NCBI GenBank assembly: GCA_012959805.1
Contig: DUCN01000011.1
Coordinates: 100,959-164,958 of the forward strand
DNA from: Myxococcales bacterium
GTDB lineage: Bacteria > Myxococcota_A > UBA9160 > UBA4427
DNA: 64,000 nucleotides
Reading direction: 5' to 3'
A program made the position numbers and the translations under genes. The notes under the pieces were generated by a model, which worked only from the letters and a program-made list of their open reading frames with translations, ran no database searches and was not told the DNA's origin. Below, in pieces: positions 51,876 to 60,481 of this stretch (positions are counted from its first letter, which is position 1; each line of letters opens with the position of its first letter).

Positions 51876-52931
51876 ATGGAAGATTGGATCTCGGCAGCCC
51901 AATACGCGCAGGACCTAGCTTGGGTGCGTGCTCTCGAAGTCATTATCCTCTCCGTGTTAGTCGCAAAGATATCCGACCTCGCCATCGCTCGAATCCTGAT
52001 CCGACTATCCTTGAGCACAAAGACCGACTTCGACGATCAGCTGGTTCAGGTATTGCATCGACCTATCTTTCTAAGCGTGTTTCTGGCAGGATTTTTCGTC
52101 GCCGCGAACATTCTTGAACCGAGTGAGAACGTCGCAAATTTCCTCATCCCTCTCATCCAGACCATTGCGATCCTGGTATGGACAATCGCCGCATCTCGAA
52201 TCAGCTCGATCGTGCTCGGCGGACTCAGCCGTCTGGCCGACCGCGTGACCTGGCTCGAATCCCGCACCCTGCCCCTCTTCGACAATCTCAACAAGATCCT
52301 GGTCTTTGGTGTCTCGACCTATGCCATTCTCGTCGCATGGGACCTCGATCTATCCGGCTGGCTCGCCTCCGCCGGGATCATGGGCATCGCCGTCGGCTTC
52401 GCGGCCAAAGACAGCCTGGCCAACCTGTTCGGCGGCCTCTTCGTCATCATGGACGCGCCGTACAAGATCGGCGACTACATCAACCTCGACTCTGGCGAAC
52501 GCGGTCGCGTCGTTCGAATCGGACTCCGCAGCACGCGCCTACTGACGCGCGACGATGTCGAAATCACACTCCCCAACTCGCATATCGCCAATGCCAAGGT
52601 CGTGAACGAATCCGGAGGGCCCTACGAAATGACCCGAATCGCTATCAGCGTCGGCGTGGCCTACGGATCCGACATCGATCAGGTACGCGAGGTCTTGATG
52701 GCCGCCGCGGAATCCGTCGAACATGTTGTCTCGGATCCCGAACCGCGCATCCGATTCATCGAGATGGGCGATTCCGCCTTGATCTTCCGGATTCAGGGCT
52801 GGATCGACGAACCCGCGCTTCGTGGCATCTGTATCGACCGACTCAACACGGCCGTCTATAAGGCGTTAGGCCAGTCGGAAATCGAGATTCCATTTCCACA
52901 GAGAGTCGTGCATATAGCGGCGACGCATTAA
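51876..52931 (+). CDS. MscS family mechanosensitive channel
   Basis: The product is a 351-residue inner-membrane protein with four or five hydrophobic segments (to about residue 175), then the MscS pore-lining helix region ASAGIMGIAVGFAAKDSLAN and the beta domain with APYKIGDYINL, DVEITLPNSHIANAKVVN. It opens under membrane tension and releases ions and small solutes during osmotic downshock. ATG at 51876 has GAGGAG five bases upstream. It is followed by the alpha/beta hydrolase gene after 34 bases. Confidence 0.92.
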   Translation: MEDWISAAQYAQDLAWVRALEVIILSVLVAKISDLAIARILIRLSLSTKTDFDDQLVQVLHRPIFLSVFLAGFFVAANILEPSENVANFLIPLIQTIAILVWTIAASRISSIVLGGLSRLADRVTWLESRTLPLFDNLNKILVFGVSTYAILVAWDLDLSGWLASAGIMGIAVGFAAKDSLANLFGGLFVIMDAPYKIGDYINLDSGERGRVVRIGLRSTRLLTRDDVEITLPNSHIANAKVVNESGGPYEMTRIAISVGVAYGSDIDQVREVLMAAAESVEHVVSDPEPRIRFIEMGDSALIFRIQGWIDEPALRGICIDRLNTAVYKALGQSEIEIPFPQRVVHIAATH

Positions 52932-52965
52932 ACTCAGTCAAATCCTCAATGGGACGGAGAATCCG

Positions 52966-53697
52966 ATGAAGTTCAGCCAAAGTAAAACCAACAAAGGCGT
53001 AACCGAGCGCGATTTCAGCGTCACCTGCCAAGACCGAACCATCCCAGGCGTGCTCTGGACTCCCGAGGCCCGAAGTGAGCCAACTCCGCTTGTTCTCATT
53101 GGTCATGGCGGGAGTGGGCACAAACGCGAAGACCACCTGGTGAGCCTCGCCCGGCGCTTCGTGCGACACAACGGCATCTCTGCCGTGACGATCGACGGCC
53201 CATTCCATGGCGATCGCGCTTCAGACGAGGTCAAGAACGAATCGGTGAACAAGACCCTGCGACGACTGAATGGAGAGGACATCGTGGATAAGATGGTCGA
53301 GGATTGGAAGGCCACCCTCGACGCGCTTCAGAAGCTGCCTGAGATCGGCATCGCTCGTGTCGGCTACTGGGGCCTTTCGATGGGCACGATGTTTGGCGTG
53401 CCTCTGGTCGCGGCGGAACCTCGCATCGAAGTCGCCGTACTTGGACTGATGGGGCCAATCGGGGGATTCGACCGACTGATCCGAGACGCGCCAAACGTCA
53501 CATGCCCATTGCTCTTTTTGCAGCAATGGGACGACGAACTCATCCCGCGCGAAAAATCGTGCGAACTCTTCGACGCGATCGGTGGTCGGGATAGACGCCT
53601 TCACTCAAACCCCGGCCCACACTCGGCCGTTCCCCAAGAAGAATTTTTCAACACACAGGCTTTCCTTGCTCGGCATCTTTCGCCGGCGAGCGACTGA
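52966..53697 (+). CDS. Alpha/beta hydrolase, dienelactone hydrolase-like
   Basis: The product is a 243-residue cytoplasmic hydrolase. The nucleophile elbow is GLSMG (Ser138), the acid is probably in QQWDDELIP, and the base is His219 in PGPHSAVP. The N-terminal LIGHGGSGHKRED and TIDGPFHGDRA match the dienelactone hydrolase-like group. The substrate is not known. It sits in the same orientation as MscS and the GMC oxidoreductase pair; a lactone or ester from sugar or alcohol oxidation would be a plausible substrate, an inference from neighbours only. Confidence 0.85.
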   Translation: MKFSQSKTNKGVTERDFSVTCQDRTIPGVLWTPEARSEPTPLVLIGHGGSGHKREDHLVSLARRFVRHNGISAVTIDGPFHGDRASDEVKNESVNKTLRRLNGEDIVDKMVEDWKATLDALQKLPEIGIARVGYWGLSMGTMFGVPLVAAEPRIEVAVLGLMGPIGGFDRLIRDAPNVTCPLLFLQQWDDELIPREKSCELFDAIGGRDRRLHSNPGPHSAVPQEEFFNTQAFLARHLSPASD

Positions 53698-53794
53698 CCT
53701 GATATTCCAATCGATCGTCGAAAAGAAGCGAGTTGGCGCGTAGGTGTTGAGGCCACTATTAGTCAGCACTAAACCGGGAAGCGAAAGAGCAATT

Positions 53795-55399
53795 ATGTCG
53801 GAAGAACCAGTCGACGTCCTCATCATTGGCGCAGGCGCCGCCGGCGCAGCCATTGCGTGGAGCCTGGCGGAGACCCGCATGCGGATCGTCTGCCTCGAAC
53901 AGGGCGGCTGGATGAACCCCGCGGAGTATCCAACCACCCGCCATGGCGGGGAGATGGAACAATTCGGCGCATATGGCCTCAGCCCCAATTCGCGCGGACG
54001 ACGCGAAGACTATCCAATCAATGACGCAGACTCACCGATCAAGATTTCCAATTTCAACGCAGTAGGCGGCAGTACGATTCTCTACGCAGCGCATTTTCCA
54101 CGCATGCATCCGTCAGATTTCCGCGTCAAAAGCCTCGACGGTGTCGCCGACGATTGGCCCATCGATTACGCCACGCTCGAACCCTGGTACGATCTCAATG
54201 CACGCATGATGGGTGTCGCCGGATTAGCCGGCGACCCAGCCTATCCAGCCAAAGACCTTCCACTCCCGCCCGTCCCCCTAGGTGTGTTAGGCGAGACTCT
54301 CGCCGAAGGCTTCAACCGCCTCGGCTGGCATTGGTGGCCCTCAGACAGTGCCATTGCGACCAAGGACTACCAAGGTCGCGCCGCCTGCGTCAACCTGGGT
54401 CCGTGCATCCTGGGATGCGCTCAAGGGGCCAAGGGAAGCACTGACGTCACTTATTGGCCCACCGCGATTCGCGAAGGTGTCGAACTCCGAACTCATTGTC
54501 GCGTTCGAGAAATCACTGTAGACGACGACGGACTGGCGAGCGGTGCGCGCTATGTCGACGAAGAAGGCGTCGAACATCACCAGCGGGCCGAGATCGTCAT
54601 CGTCGCCTGCAACGGCATCGGAACGCCGCGCCTGCTTCTCAATTCCTGTTCCGACCGCTTCCCAAACGGCCTCGCCAACTCGAGTGGCCTGGTCGGCCGC
54701 AACCTTATGTTCCATCCCTACGCGATGGTGACTGGCGTCTTCGACAAACCCCTCGACGGTTATAAGGGCCCCACCGGCTGCTCGATCATCTCCCAGGAAT
54801 TCTACGAAACCGATTCAAGCCGCGGATTCCTGCGCGGGTATTCATTCGAAATGCTCCGGGGCATGGGCCCCATAGCCACGGCGCTCTGGGGCATGTCCTC
54901 CGATCGACTGCCATGGGGCGCAGACCATCATGACGCCTACGATGAGATCTGGAACCGAACCGCCGGCATGGTTGTCATTTGCGAAGACCTTCCCGACCCC
55001 GAGAATCGCGTAACCCTCGACCCCGACCTGGTCGATGCCGACGGCATCCCGGCCCCCAAAATCCACTATCGGTTCAGCGACAACAGCCTCAAGATGCTCG
55101 ACCACGCCGTGGCTCGGGGAACCGAAGTCCTCGAAGCCGCCGGTGCCAAGGAAACTAAATCCGAAGCGCCCCTTCCTCCCGCCGGATGGCACCTCATGGG
55201 AACCGCGCGCATGGGAACCGACCCTGCCACCTCCGTTGTCAACCCCCTTGGCCGAACACACGACGTCAAGAATCTCTTCATCGTCGACGGCAGCGTTTTC
55301 GTGACTTCCGGCGGCGTCAATCCAACTAACACCCTTCAAGCAATCGCCCTCTACGTTGCCGACTTCATGAAGAAGAACCTCGACACCCTGCTCGACTGA
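53795..55399 (+). CDS. GMC family FAD-dependent oxidoreductase
   Basis: The product is a 534-residue flavoprotein of the glucose-methanol-choline family. It has the FAD motif LIIGAGAAGAAIAWSLAE, a later VIVACNGIGTPRLLL (GMC signature 2 region), the active-site His in HLMGTARMG, and the C-terminal FAD end DGSVFVTSGGVNPTNTLQA. Such enzymes oxidise alcohols, sugars or sterols. Start ATG at 53795; the frame continues upstream without a signal. The next gene, 25 bases downstream, encodes a gluconate 2-dehydrogenase subunit 3-like protein, the usual partner of the membrane-linked variants. No cytochrome subunit follows, so the electron acceptor is unknown. Confidence 0.9.
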   Translation: MSEEPVDVLIIGAGAAGAAIAWSLAETRMRIVCLEQGGWMNPAEYPTTRHGGEMEQFGAYGLSPNSRGRREDYPINDADSPIKISNFNAVGGSTILYAAHFPRMHPSDFRVKSLDGVADDWPIDYATLEPWYDLNARMMGVAGLAGDPAYPAKDLPLPPVPLGVLGETLAEGFNRLGWHWWPSDSAIATKDYQGRAACVNLGPCILGCAQGAKGSTDVTYWPTAIREGVELRTHCRVREITVDDDGLASGARYVDEEGVEHHQRAEIVIVACNGIGTPRLLLNSCSDRFPNGLANSSGLVGRNLMFHPYAMVTGVFDKPLDGYKGPTGCSIISQEFYETDSSRGFLRGYSFEMLRGMGPIATALWGMSSDRLPWGADHHDAYDEIWNRTAGMVVICEDLPDPENRVTLDPDLVDADGIPAPKIHYRFSDNSLKMLDHAVARGTEVLEAAGAKETKSEAPLPPAGWHLMGTARMGTDPATSVVNPLGRTHDVKNLFIVDGSVFVTSGGVNPTNTLQAIALYVADFMKKNLDTLLD

Positions 55400-55424
55400 C
55401 CTCTCCCGAAGAATTGGAACCCAA

Positions 55425-55868
55425 ATGACCACCGCATCCCTGGACAAACCGACGTTTATCGCTTTACTCGACGAGCTGATCCCGGCGCGCAACAAATCTC
55501 TACCCGGCGCAGGCAGCCTCGGCATTGGAGATGCGATCGAGACGAGACTTGGGGAAGCCATTCCCCTCGTTGCGAGTGGACTCGCCACGCTCGATGAAAA
55601 GGCGAAGGGATTGGGCCATTCGGGGTTTTTGAATTTGCCCAAGAGTGAACGCGCTTCGATCGTAGGAGAGGCAGCGGAAGCCGTTCCGGGGTTGGTCGAG
55701 GTTTTGATGTACCACGCGTATGGCCTCTATTATGCGAACCCGCGTGTGGTGGCTGCACTAGGCATCAAAGCGGATCCCCCGTTTCCGGGTGGGTATGAGC
55801 TGGAGCAGGGGGATCTTGGGCTGTTGGATTCGGTGCGTCAGCGTGAGAAGTTGTATCGGGAGGTGTGA
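55425..55868 (+). CDS. Gluconate 2-dehydrogenase subunit 3-like protein
   Basis: The product is a 147-residue partner subunit: FIALLDELIPARNKSLPGAG at the start and the central LMYHAYGLYYANPRVVAALG are characteristic of the small subunit of gluconate dehydrogenase-type complexes. No twin-arginine signal is visible, unlike in typical periplasmic members, so this form may remain in the cytoplasm. It starts 25 bases after the GMC gene, with an ATG at 55425 and GAAG upstream, and almost certainly forms a complex with it. Confidence 0.85.
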   Translation: MTTASLDKPTFIALLDELIPARNKSLPGAGSLGIGDAIETRLGEAIPLVASGLATLDEKAKGLGHSGFLNLPKSERASIVGEAAEAVPGLVEVLMYHAYGLYYANPRVVAALGIKADPPFPGGYELEQGDLGLLDSVRQREKLYREV

Positions 55869-56075
55869 GACGATGAGTCTCGGCCGCAATCATATTCTTG
55901 TACGAGCTATTCGGGCTTCCAATTGCCGCGAACGAGTGCCTACACCTCGATCAACCGAATACCAAGGTCGTCATCACTTTCGCAAATGGGACGTTGCGTC
56001 CGTCGACACAAATCCAACCAAGAGTGGTAAGCCTTAACTTGCAGACCGCCGTCGACGACTCCATAATATGCCCAT

Positions 56076-56804
56076 ATGTCGCAAAGTGTGACCGAAGGGT
56101 TCAACGTGAAAGGGCGAATCAAAGAGTGGATTATCGATTCGGGAGTTCGTTTTTCGATTCTTCAAGAGCTACGGCACGAGCTTCACTTGATCGGCTTGCG
56201 CCTTCGGAAACGCTTCGATCCCCGTCATCGCAGAACTGCCCGCCGGCTCTATGCGCAATCGGAAGTCATGCTTCATTTCGGTTGCGGCAGCCGCATACTT
56301 CCGGGATGGGTCAATCTCGACGCCTATCATTGTGAAGGCATTTCCCTGGAACTCGACCTGCAGGGCGACCTGCCTTTCGGCAACGGCTCGGTCCGTTGGC
56401 TCTTTACAGAACACGTTCTAGAGCACATCGATCGAAGCGTAATTGGCAAGGTGTTTTCTGAGTTTCACCGCGTGCTCGCTATCGGAGGAGTTGCTCGGAT
56501 CTTGGTTCCGGATCTGAACTTTTACTGTACCAAGTATTTAGATGGCGATGTCGAAACGATCACGACGCCACTGCCGGATATGCATACAACCGCCGACGCG
56601 GTGAACAGTGTGTTCAACGACCATTTCCATCGTTTCATCTACGATTTCGACACGATGAAAATCGAGCTCGAAAAGGCCGGCTTCAGTGACATCGTCTGCA
56701 GCAAGTACGGCGAGAGCCGTCATCGGGAAGTTATAATGGACTCGAACACGAAATCGCGCCGAATCGGCACACTCTGTGTAGAAGCGACTCGAACCGGGGA
56801 GTAG
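56076..56804 (+). CDS. Class I SAM-dependent methyltransferase
   Basis: The product is a 242-residue methyltransferase-type protein with motif I LHFGCGSRILPGWVNLD, an acidic loop region LELDLQGDLPFGNGSV, and EHVLEHIDR, typical of methyltransferases found near glycosyltransferase and sugar-modification genes. The substrate is unknown. The start ATG at 56076 has no clear Shine-Dalgarno; a GTG a few codons on is possible. It stands alone after the GMC pair and just left of the mobile-element edge. Confidence 0.8.
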   Translation: MSQSVTEGFNVKGRIKEWIIDSGVRFSILQELRHELHLIGLRLRKRFDPRHRRTARRLYAQSEVMLHFGCGSRILPGWVNLDAYHCEGISLELDLQGDLPFGNGSVRWLFTEHVLEHIDRSVIGKVFSEFHRVLAIGGVARILVPDLNFYCTKYLDGDVETITTPLPDMHTTADAVNSVFNDHFHRFIYDFDTMKIELEKAGFSDIVCSKYGESRHREVIMDSNTKSRRIGTLCVEATRTGE

Positions 56805-56815
56805 GAATCGGACGC

Positions 56816-57330
56816 GAATGCCCTCGCCTTCGATCGATCTTCCAGCTCATCGGGCTCGCCGAGCTGCTCGAGTCCAGCGGACGTACCGCTATAACCGGTG
56901 ACCGAGAGCTGCCCAAGCGAAACTCCCATCGAGCCAAAGCGCGATCTCGAAGAAAAACGGAGGCGGCTATCTCCGGCGCTCATTCGATGTCCCGCAAGGA
57001 GTTGGTAGCTCGAACTAGACAGCGACTCGACAGCCCCCAATGAAGCAACCAAGTTAAGTGCGAACGACATCGGCATCAGCTAGATCCTGATTGACCCAAA
57101 ATATTTCTACATTCCCCGTGTGCTTTGCCAGAGTTGGCCGTCCAGGAATCGTACTTCGCATTCAAACCCATCTCGAAATCTCCAACCTTGAATTGATGCG
57201 AAAATCGAAAAGCCCCAAGTCGCACCTCCTCGACCGTCTGTGTCCGTTGAACATTGACCTCCGCGAAGTGGTTGGCGTCGCTCCGAATGCCGTATCTGCA
57301 ATAGCACCTACTCCAATACCAATAAATTAC
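56816..57330 (-). other. Two leftward frames, possible remnant of an outer-membrane protein
   Basis: Two frames on the minus strand meet at a TGATG (near 57076). The right piece has alternating strands (RLGAFRFSHQFKVGDFEMG, LNAKYDSW) and the left has RLRFSSRSRFGSMGVSLGQL. The pattern recalls beta-barrel strands but neither has a start signal or a signal peptide, the left piece runs into the methyltransferase end, and I cannot name a family. It may be decayed DNA on the chromosome side of the att fragment. Confidence 0.25.
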
Positions 57331-57353
57331 TCTCGCTGCCCGATTCTTGGGTA

Positions 57354-57398
57354 TGGCGCCCCGGGCAGGACTTGAACCTGCGACCCGCTGCTTAGAAG
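57354..57398 (-). repeat. tRNA-Arg(TCT) 3' half, probable attachment site
   Basis: Forty-five bases on the minus strand match the 3' half of tRNA-Arg with anticodon TCT: the anticodon loop CTTCTAA, variable loop, T-arm GCAGG-TTCAAGT-CCTGC, the acceptor strand and an encoded CCA. The 5' half is absent; the sequence breaks off just after the anticodon loop. Partial tRNA 3' ends arise when an integrase inserts DNA into a tRNA gene and duplicates its end. The missing 5' side lies to the right, so element DNA should extend rightward, and an intact tRNA-Arg is expected beyond the window. Confidence 0.75.
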
Positions 57399-57495
57399 TT
57401 GGTTCAGGGGCCAGGTCGAGCGATGTCAAATCATGCCACCCGCCTCGGCGCGCCCTCACTGTGCCAATGTCAATCAGTTCCAGACGATGTCACGG

Positions 57496-57624
57496 TCAAG
57501 ATGGGCGTGAAGATGGGCGACTCGCGAGAAAGCCTTCGACGGCCTCTGTAGTCCTGGAGTCGTTACCTGGCATCATATGCACGTAGATCGCGAGCGTCGT
57601 CGCTGCGCTCGCATGCCCAAGCCC
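57496..57624 (-). pseudogene. Tyrosine recombinase (integrase) C-terminal remnant
   Basis: The minus-strand frame reads GLGHASAATTLAIYVHMM, the box II region of tyrosine recombinases with the LGHAS His region and the catalytic Tyr in IYVHM, then ends at TGA 57496-57498. Upstream (to the right) the frame is lost: coherent sequence such as VVRDWETLG lies in another frame. So only about 40 residues of a roughly 400-residue integrase remain. It lies next to the tRNA fragment, as integrase genes usually do. Confidence 0.7.
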
Positions 57625-57979
57625 AGTGTTTCCCAGTCACGCACAACACCAAAGTAAAGTCTGAGAGACCATCGGCTCGGTCCCAGTGACCACCGGGCGT
57701 GCTCACGCCAGACCGGCGAACGCTCAAGAGAAGTTCTTGCATGTGTCTTGGACTTGGGAGGACGGGGCTGGGCGAAACGAGTTTCTGCTCGCAATAGATG
57801 CCGCCGCAGTACCCGCCACGAGGGCAGACATGTTGTGCGGAATCGCTAGGGGCAAATCGACCGATACAGTTTGTGTTTGCGGGCGCTAACTGTTGTGCGA
57901 ATACGGAGTCGGGTTCCCAAAGGCGGGTTCGTTGTTGACGAAGGCGAGCGGCCTCCTACTCTGTGGAAAGGAGGATGCC

Positions 57980-58546
57980 GTGACAATGCGCGTCGACGAC
58001 GACAAGGATCTGTTCAACTGGCTGAGGAATCTCGTTAGGCTAAAGGTTCGTATCCCGCTGAGGGCCCTTGCCGTAGTGGTGGTGCTCGCCGGGTGCAGCA
58101 CGATGAATATGGGCGCGGGCTCCCATAGCCCCGCGACGTCCGAGGACGCGCTGGTCTACTACGAAGAGATCCGCGCCGCTCTTGCGCGGGACGACGGCAG
58201 TGAAGTGCCGGCCAACGCATTGCTGCTCGCGGAGGCGGCGGAGCAGGCGGCGGCCGGCTCGAGCGACACGCGGGCCGAACTCCAGGAACTCGGTGCAACT
58301 GCCGAGAAGCTGGGGGCAATTCCGAACTCCGACATGCGCGCGCTCCGCGGCGCGTTCGGCGAGGTCAGCCGGGCTGTGGTGAGCTTGATCGTCGCCGACG
58401 AGTCACTCGCGAACGACCGCTACATCTTCCGCTGCCCGATGGCTAGGGGATACAAAAAGTGGGTCCAGACCAGCGCCGAACTTGAGAATCCCTACATGGG
58501 CTCGCGGATGCTCCGCTGCGGCGTGAAAACCCGCTGGACGCCGTAA
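57980..58546 (+). CDS. DUF3347-type metal-binding lipoprotein
   Basis: The product is about 188 residues: a long basic N-region, a hydrophobic stretch and lipobox VLAGC (Cys39), then a domain with LVYYEEIRAALARDD, CPMARGYKKWVQ and NPYMGSRMLRCG. This matches the DUF3347 domain seen near CusB-type copper efflux components, with CPM and the terminal Cys as probable metal ligands. It probably binds copper or another soft metal in the periplasm. GTG at 57980 has AGGAGG five bases upstream; the unusually long signal N-region suggests a downstream start is possible. No transporter is adjacent. Confidence 0.78.
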   Translation: MTMRVDDDKDLFNWLRNLVRLKVRIPLRALAVVVVLAGCSTMNMGAGSHSPATSEDALVYYEEIRAALARDDGSEVPANALLLAEAAEQAAAGSSDTRAELQELGATAEKLGAIPNSDMRALRGAFGEVSRAVVSLIVADESLANDRYIFRCPMARGYKKWVQTSAELENPYMGSRMLRCGVKTRWTP

Positions 58547-58680
58547 TCTCAAGCAGGCCCAGCGTTCGAGCCAGCTTGTGCGCGATTCACCAATCACGCT
58601 CCGATCGTCGGCAAAGTCGAAGCTGAATCCGCCCAGCGATTGATCGATCGGGCCGGCACAGGTGCGATCCGCCAGCCCGG

Positions 58681-59037
58681 TCAGAAGGGCTTGCTGATCG
58701 CGAGCCAAGCGGCGAACCCGCCTAGCACGGCGGCGACCAACCAGGCCAGACTGTGGGGGATGAGCTGGCGGCGGACCACCACCGGCAGCGCGCCGATCGT
58801 CAGCCACACACCGAGCTTCGTGATCAGCCAGCCTGGCCACGGCCATTGGACACCGAGCCGAGCCATCATGCCGAAGCCACCGACCAGCATCGCCAGCAGA
58901 CCCACTGCGTGCAGGGTCGCGGTGCCCTTCGGCGCGTGGCCTCGCTCGGAACCAGCACCAAGCAGCTGTCCTCCCATTCCCAAGAACAGCAGCAAGAGTC
59001 CGACCACGTGCAGAAGCTTGTAGATTTCGTAAGGCAT
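58681..59037 (-). CDS. Small four-segment membrane protein
   Basis: The product is 118 residues with four hydrophobic helices (LHVVGLLLLFLGMGG, HAVGLLAMLVGGFGMM, WLITKLGVWLTIGALPVVV, SLAWLVAAVLGGFAAWLAI). His9, next to the start of helix 1, and His43 in helix 2 could bind heme or a metal, but this is not shown. I do not assign a family; small proteins of this shape occur widely beside cytochromes and oxidases. ATG at 59037 has AGGAG ten bases upstream. It lies in the element interior, convergent with the DUF3347-type lipoprotein gene. Confidence 0.7.
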   Translation of the reverse strand: MPYEIYKLLHVVGLLLLFLGMGGQLLGAGSERGHAPKGTATLHAVGLLAMLVGGFGMMARLGVQWPWPGWLITKLGVWLTIGALPVVVRRQLIPHSLAWLVAAVLGGFAAWLAISKPF

Positions 59038-59497
59038 CGGGAATCATCTCCTGGCGCGGTGGCGGCGAGATCCGTGCGTCGTCTCTCGGTTCGGCTGGGG
59101 CCGAGTGTAGGGAGTTGATGCTCGAGTTCCAGTGGGTCTACTCCGCCCGCTTTGGGTCCACCTGGATCGTTCTCCCTCAAGAACTTCCCGTTGCCGGGCT
59201 TAACTCTCCCCGGAACTTGAATTGACATCCCGCCCCTATCAGTACTTTGAGCGAAAATGGGTCCCTGACCTTGCTCCGGAAAAGTAGACACCCTCTTAGT
59301 TATGCGGCGCAGACCCCTGTGGCCTGACCCATTTCTTCGAACGCTAGGTTCGCGCATCGCGTGAGAGCCTGCGCCGCTCACATACACGTTCCCACTCGCA
59401 CTGACGGCGAGGAAGAAGGGGCTGTGAGAAGATTGCCATCCCCATCACCTGCCGAATCGAGGACCTCGGTCACAAAACCACCGGCTGCGATCCCGCC
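59038..59497. other. 460-bp intergenic region
   Basis: No gene is supported. A stretch at 59240-59310 (AAAATGGGTCCCTGACC, then GGAAAAGTAGACACCCTC) has the look of a decayed insertion-sequence end, but no inverted partner or transposase remnant was found. Confidence 0.3.
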
Positions 59498-60481
59498 TCA
59501 CGGGCAGGTCGCCGTGCCGTTACAGGAGTTGGCGCCCAGGTTGACACCGCCGGAGACGGTTCCCGACGAGTTCAGGCTAATGACGTTTCCGCGGTAAGCG
59601 CTGTTCGTACCGAGATTAAGCCCAAACAGGGTGTTTCGGCTCACTGTGTTTCCCTGCACGTTTGAATCGGTCCCAGTTTGGATCCCATCCGCAGCACCGA
59701 ACCTCACTGTGTTGCCCGTGACCGAAGAGCCGTTGTTGGCAAAAATCCCGTCGCCGCCACTGCGATTTGAAGTATTGCCGGAGATCGTGCACTCGCCTTG
59801 GCAGAAAATGCCATTGAAGACGCTGTCCCAAACCGCGTTGCCCGAGACCGTCGAACCAAAACCAGCAAAAATTCCGTTGTTCCCGTTTAGGTACGATGTG
59901 TTGCCTGAGATTGTCGAACCATCTTCAGCACGTACTCCATCGGCGCCATTTTGATACGCAACATTGTTCGACATGGAACTACCTATATCACAAGACACGC
60001 CATTGAAGCGATTCCAGCGTGCTCGCACATTCCTGACCTCGCATTGCGTTCCCAGGCCTATTCCGGAACCCATCCCGACAATGCTTCCGTTCTTCACCGA
60101 GATGCCCCTAGTGTTATTGAAGGAACAGACGCCACACCCAGCCACCGTGGTAGACATGCAGTTCGTGTTTGAACCCTCGCAGCCTGAGCGTACAATCTCG
60201 AACCCGTTGAGATCAATGCTGATGCTCGGGCCGCTCACGAAGATCGCGTTGGTGGTCGCAGCCACGGAATCTGGGATCACGAGATCGCTCGTGAGGCGGT
60301 AGCTGCGTCCCGCCGAGCCGTCGATGGTGACCGGGAAGCCGGCCGCATCAAGATTGAAGCAGCCGGTATTGACCGCGCAGGTTTGGTTGATCTCGAGTAC
60401 GCCGTCCACAGCCAGCGCAGGACTCGCCAGACCGATGGCCAGTAGGGTCAGAGTTAGTCGCCTTACAATCTGTCGCATCAT
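59498..60481 (-). CDS. Secreted right-handed beta-helix repeat protein
   Basis: The product is a 327-residue exported protein: signal peptide (RRLTLTLLAIGLASPALA), then a domain with INQTCAVNTGCFN and a chain of PbH1-type repeats of 22-24 residues each with G(N/D)xV and GI/GN turns (such as NNGIFAGFGSTVSGN and GDGIFANNGSSVTGN). Such folds occur in pectinase-like and surface proteins; no catalytic residue is evident. There is no C-terminal sorting tail. Its start ATG at 60481 overlaps the TGA of the upstream PEP-CTERM gene and has GGAGG eight bases upstream, so the two are coupled. Confidence 0.8.
   Translation of the reverse strand: MMRQIVRRLTLTLLAIGLASPALAVDGVLEINQTCAVNTGCFNLDAAGFPVTIDGSAGRSYRLTSDLVIPDSVAATTNAIFVSGPSISIDLNGFEIVRSGCEGSNTNCMSTTVAGCGVCSFNNTRGISVKNGSIVGMGSGIGLGTQCEVRNVRARWNRFNGVSCDIGSSMSNNVAYQNGADGVRAEDGSTISGNTSYLNGNNGIFAGFGSTVSGNAVWDSVFNGIFCQGECTISGNTSNRSGGDGIFANNGSSVTGNTVRFGAADGIQTGTDSNVQGNTVSRNTLFGLNLGTNSAYRGNVISLNSSGTVSGGVNLGANSCNGTATCP

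Noticed and set aside
55869..56075. Short frames between the GMC pair and the methyltransferase
   Set aside because: Coherent-looking residues appear on both strands but no start signal or family can be supported.
59240..59310. Insertion-sequence end-like stretch
   Set aside because: No inverted partner, target duplication or transposase remnant was seen; noted only in the gap entry.
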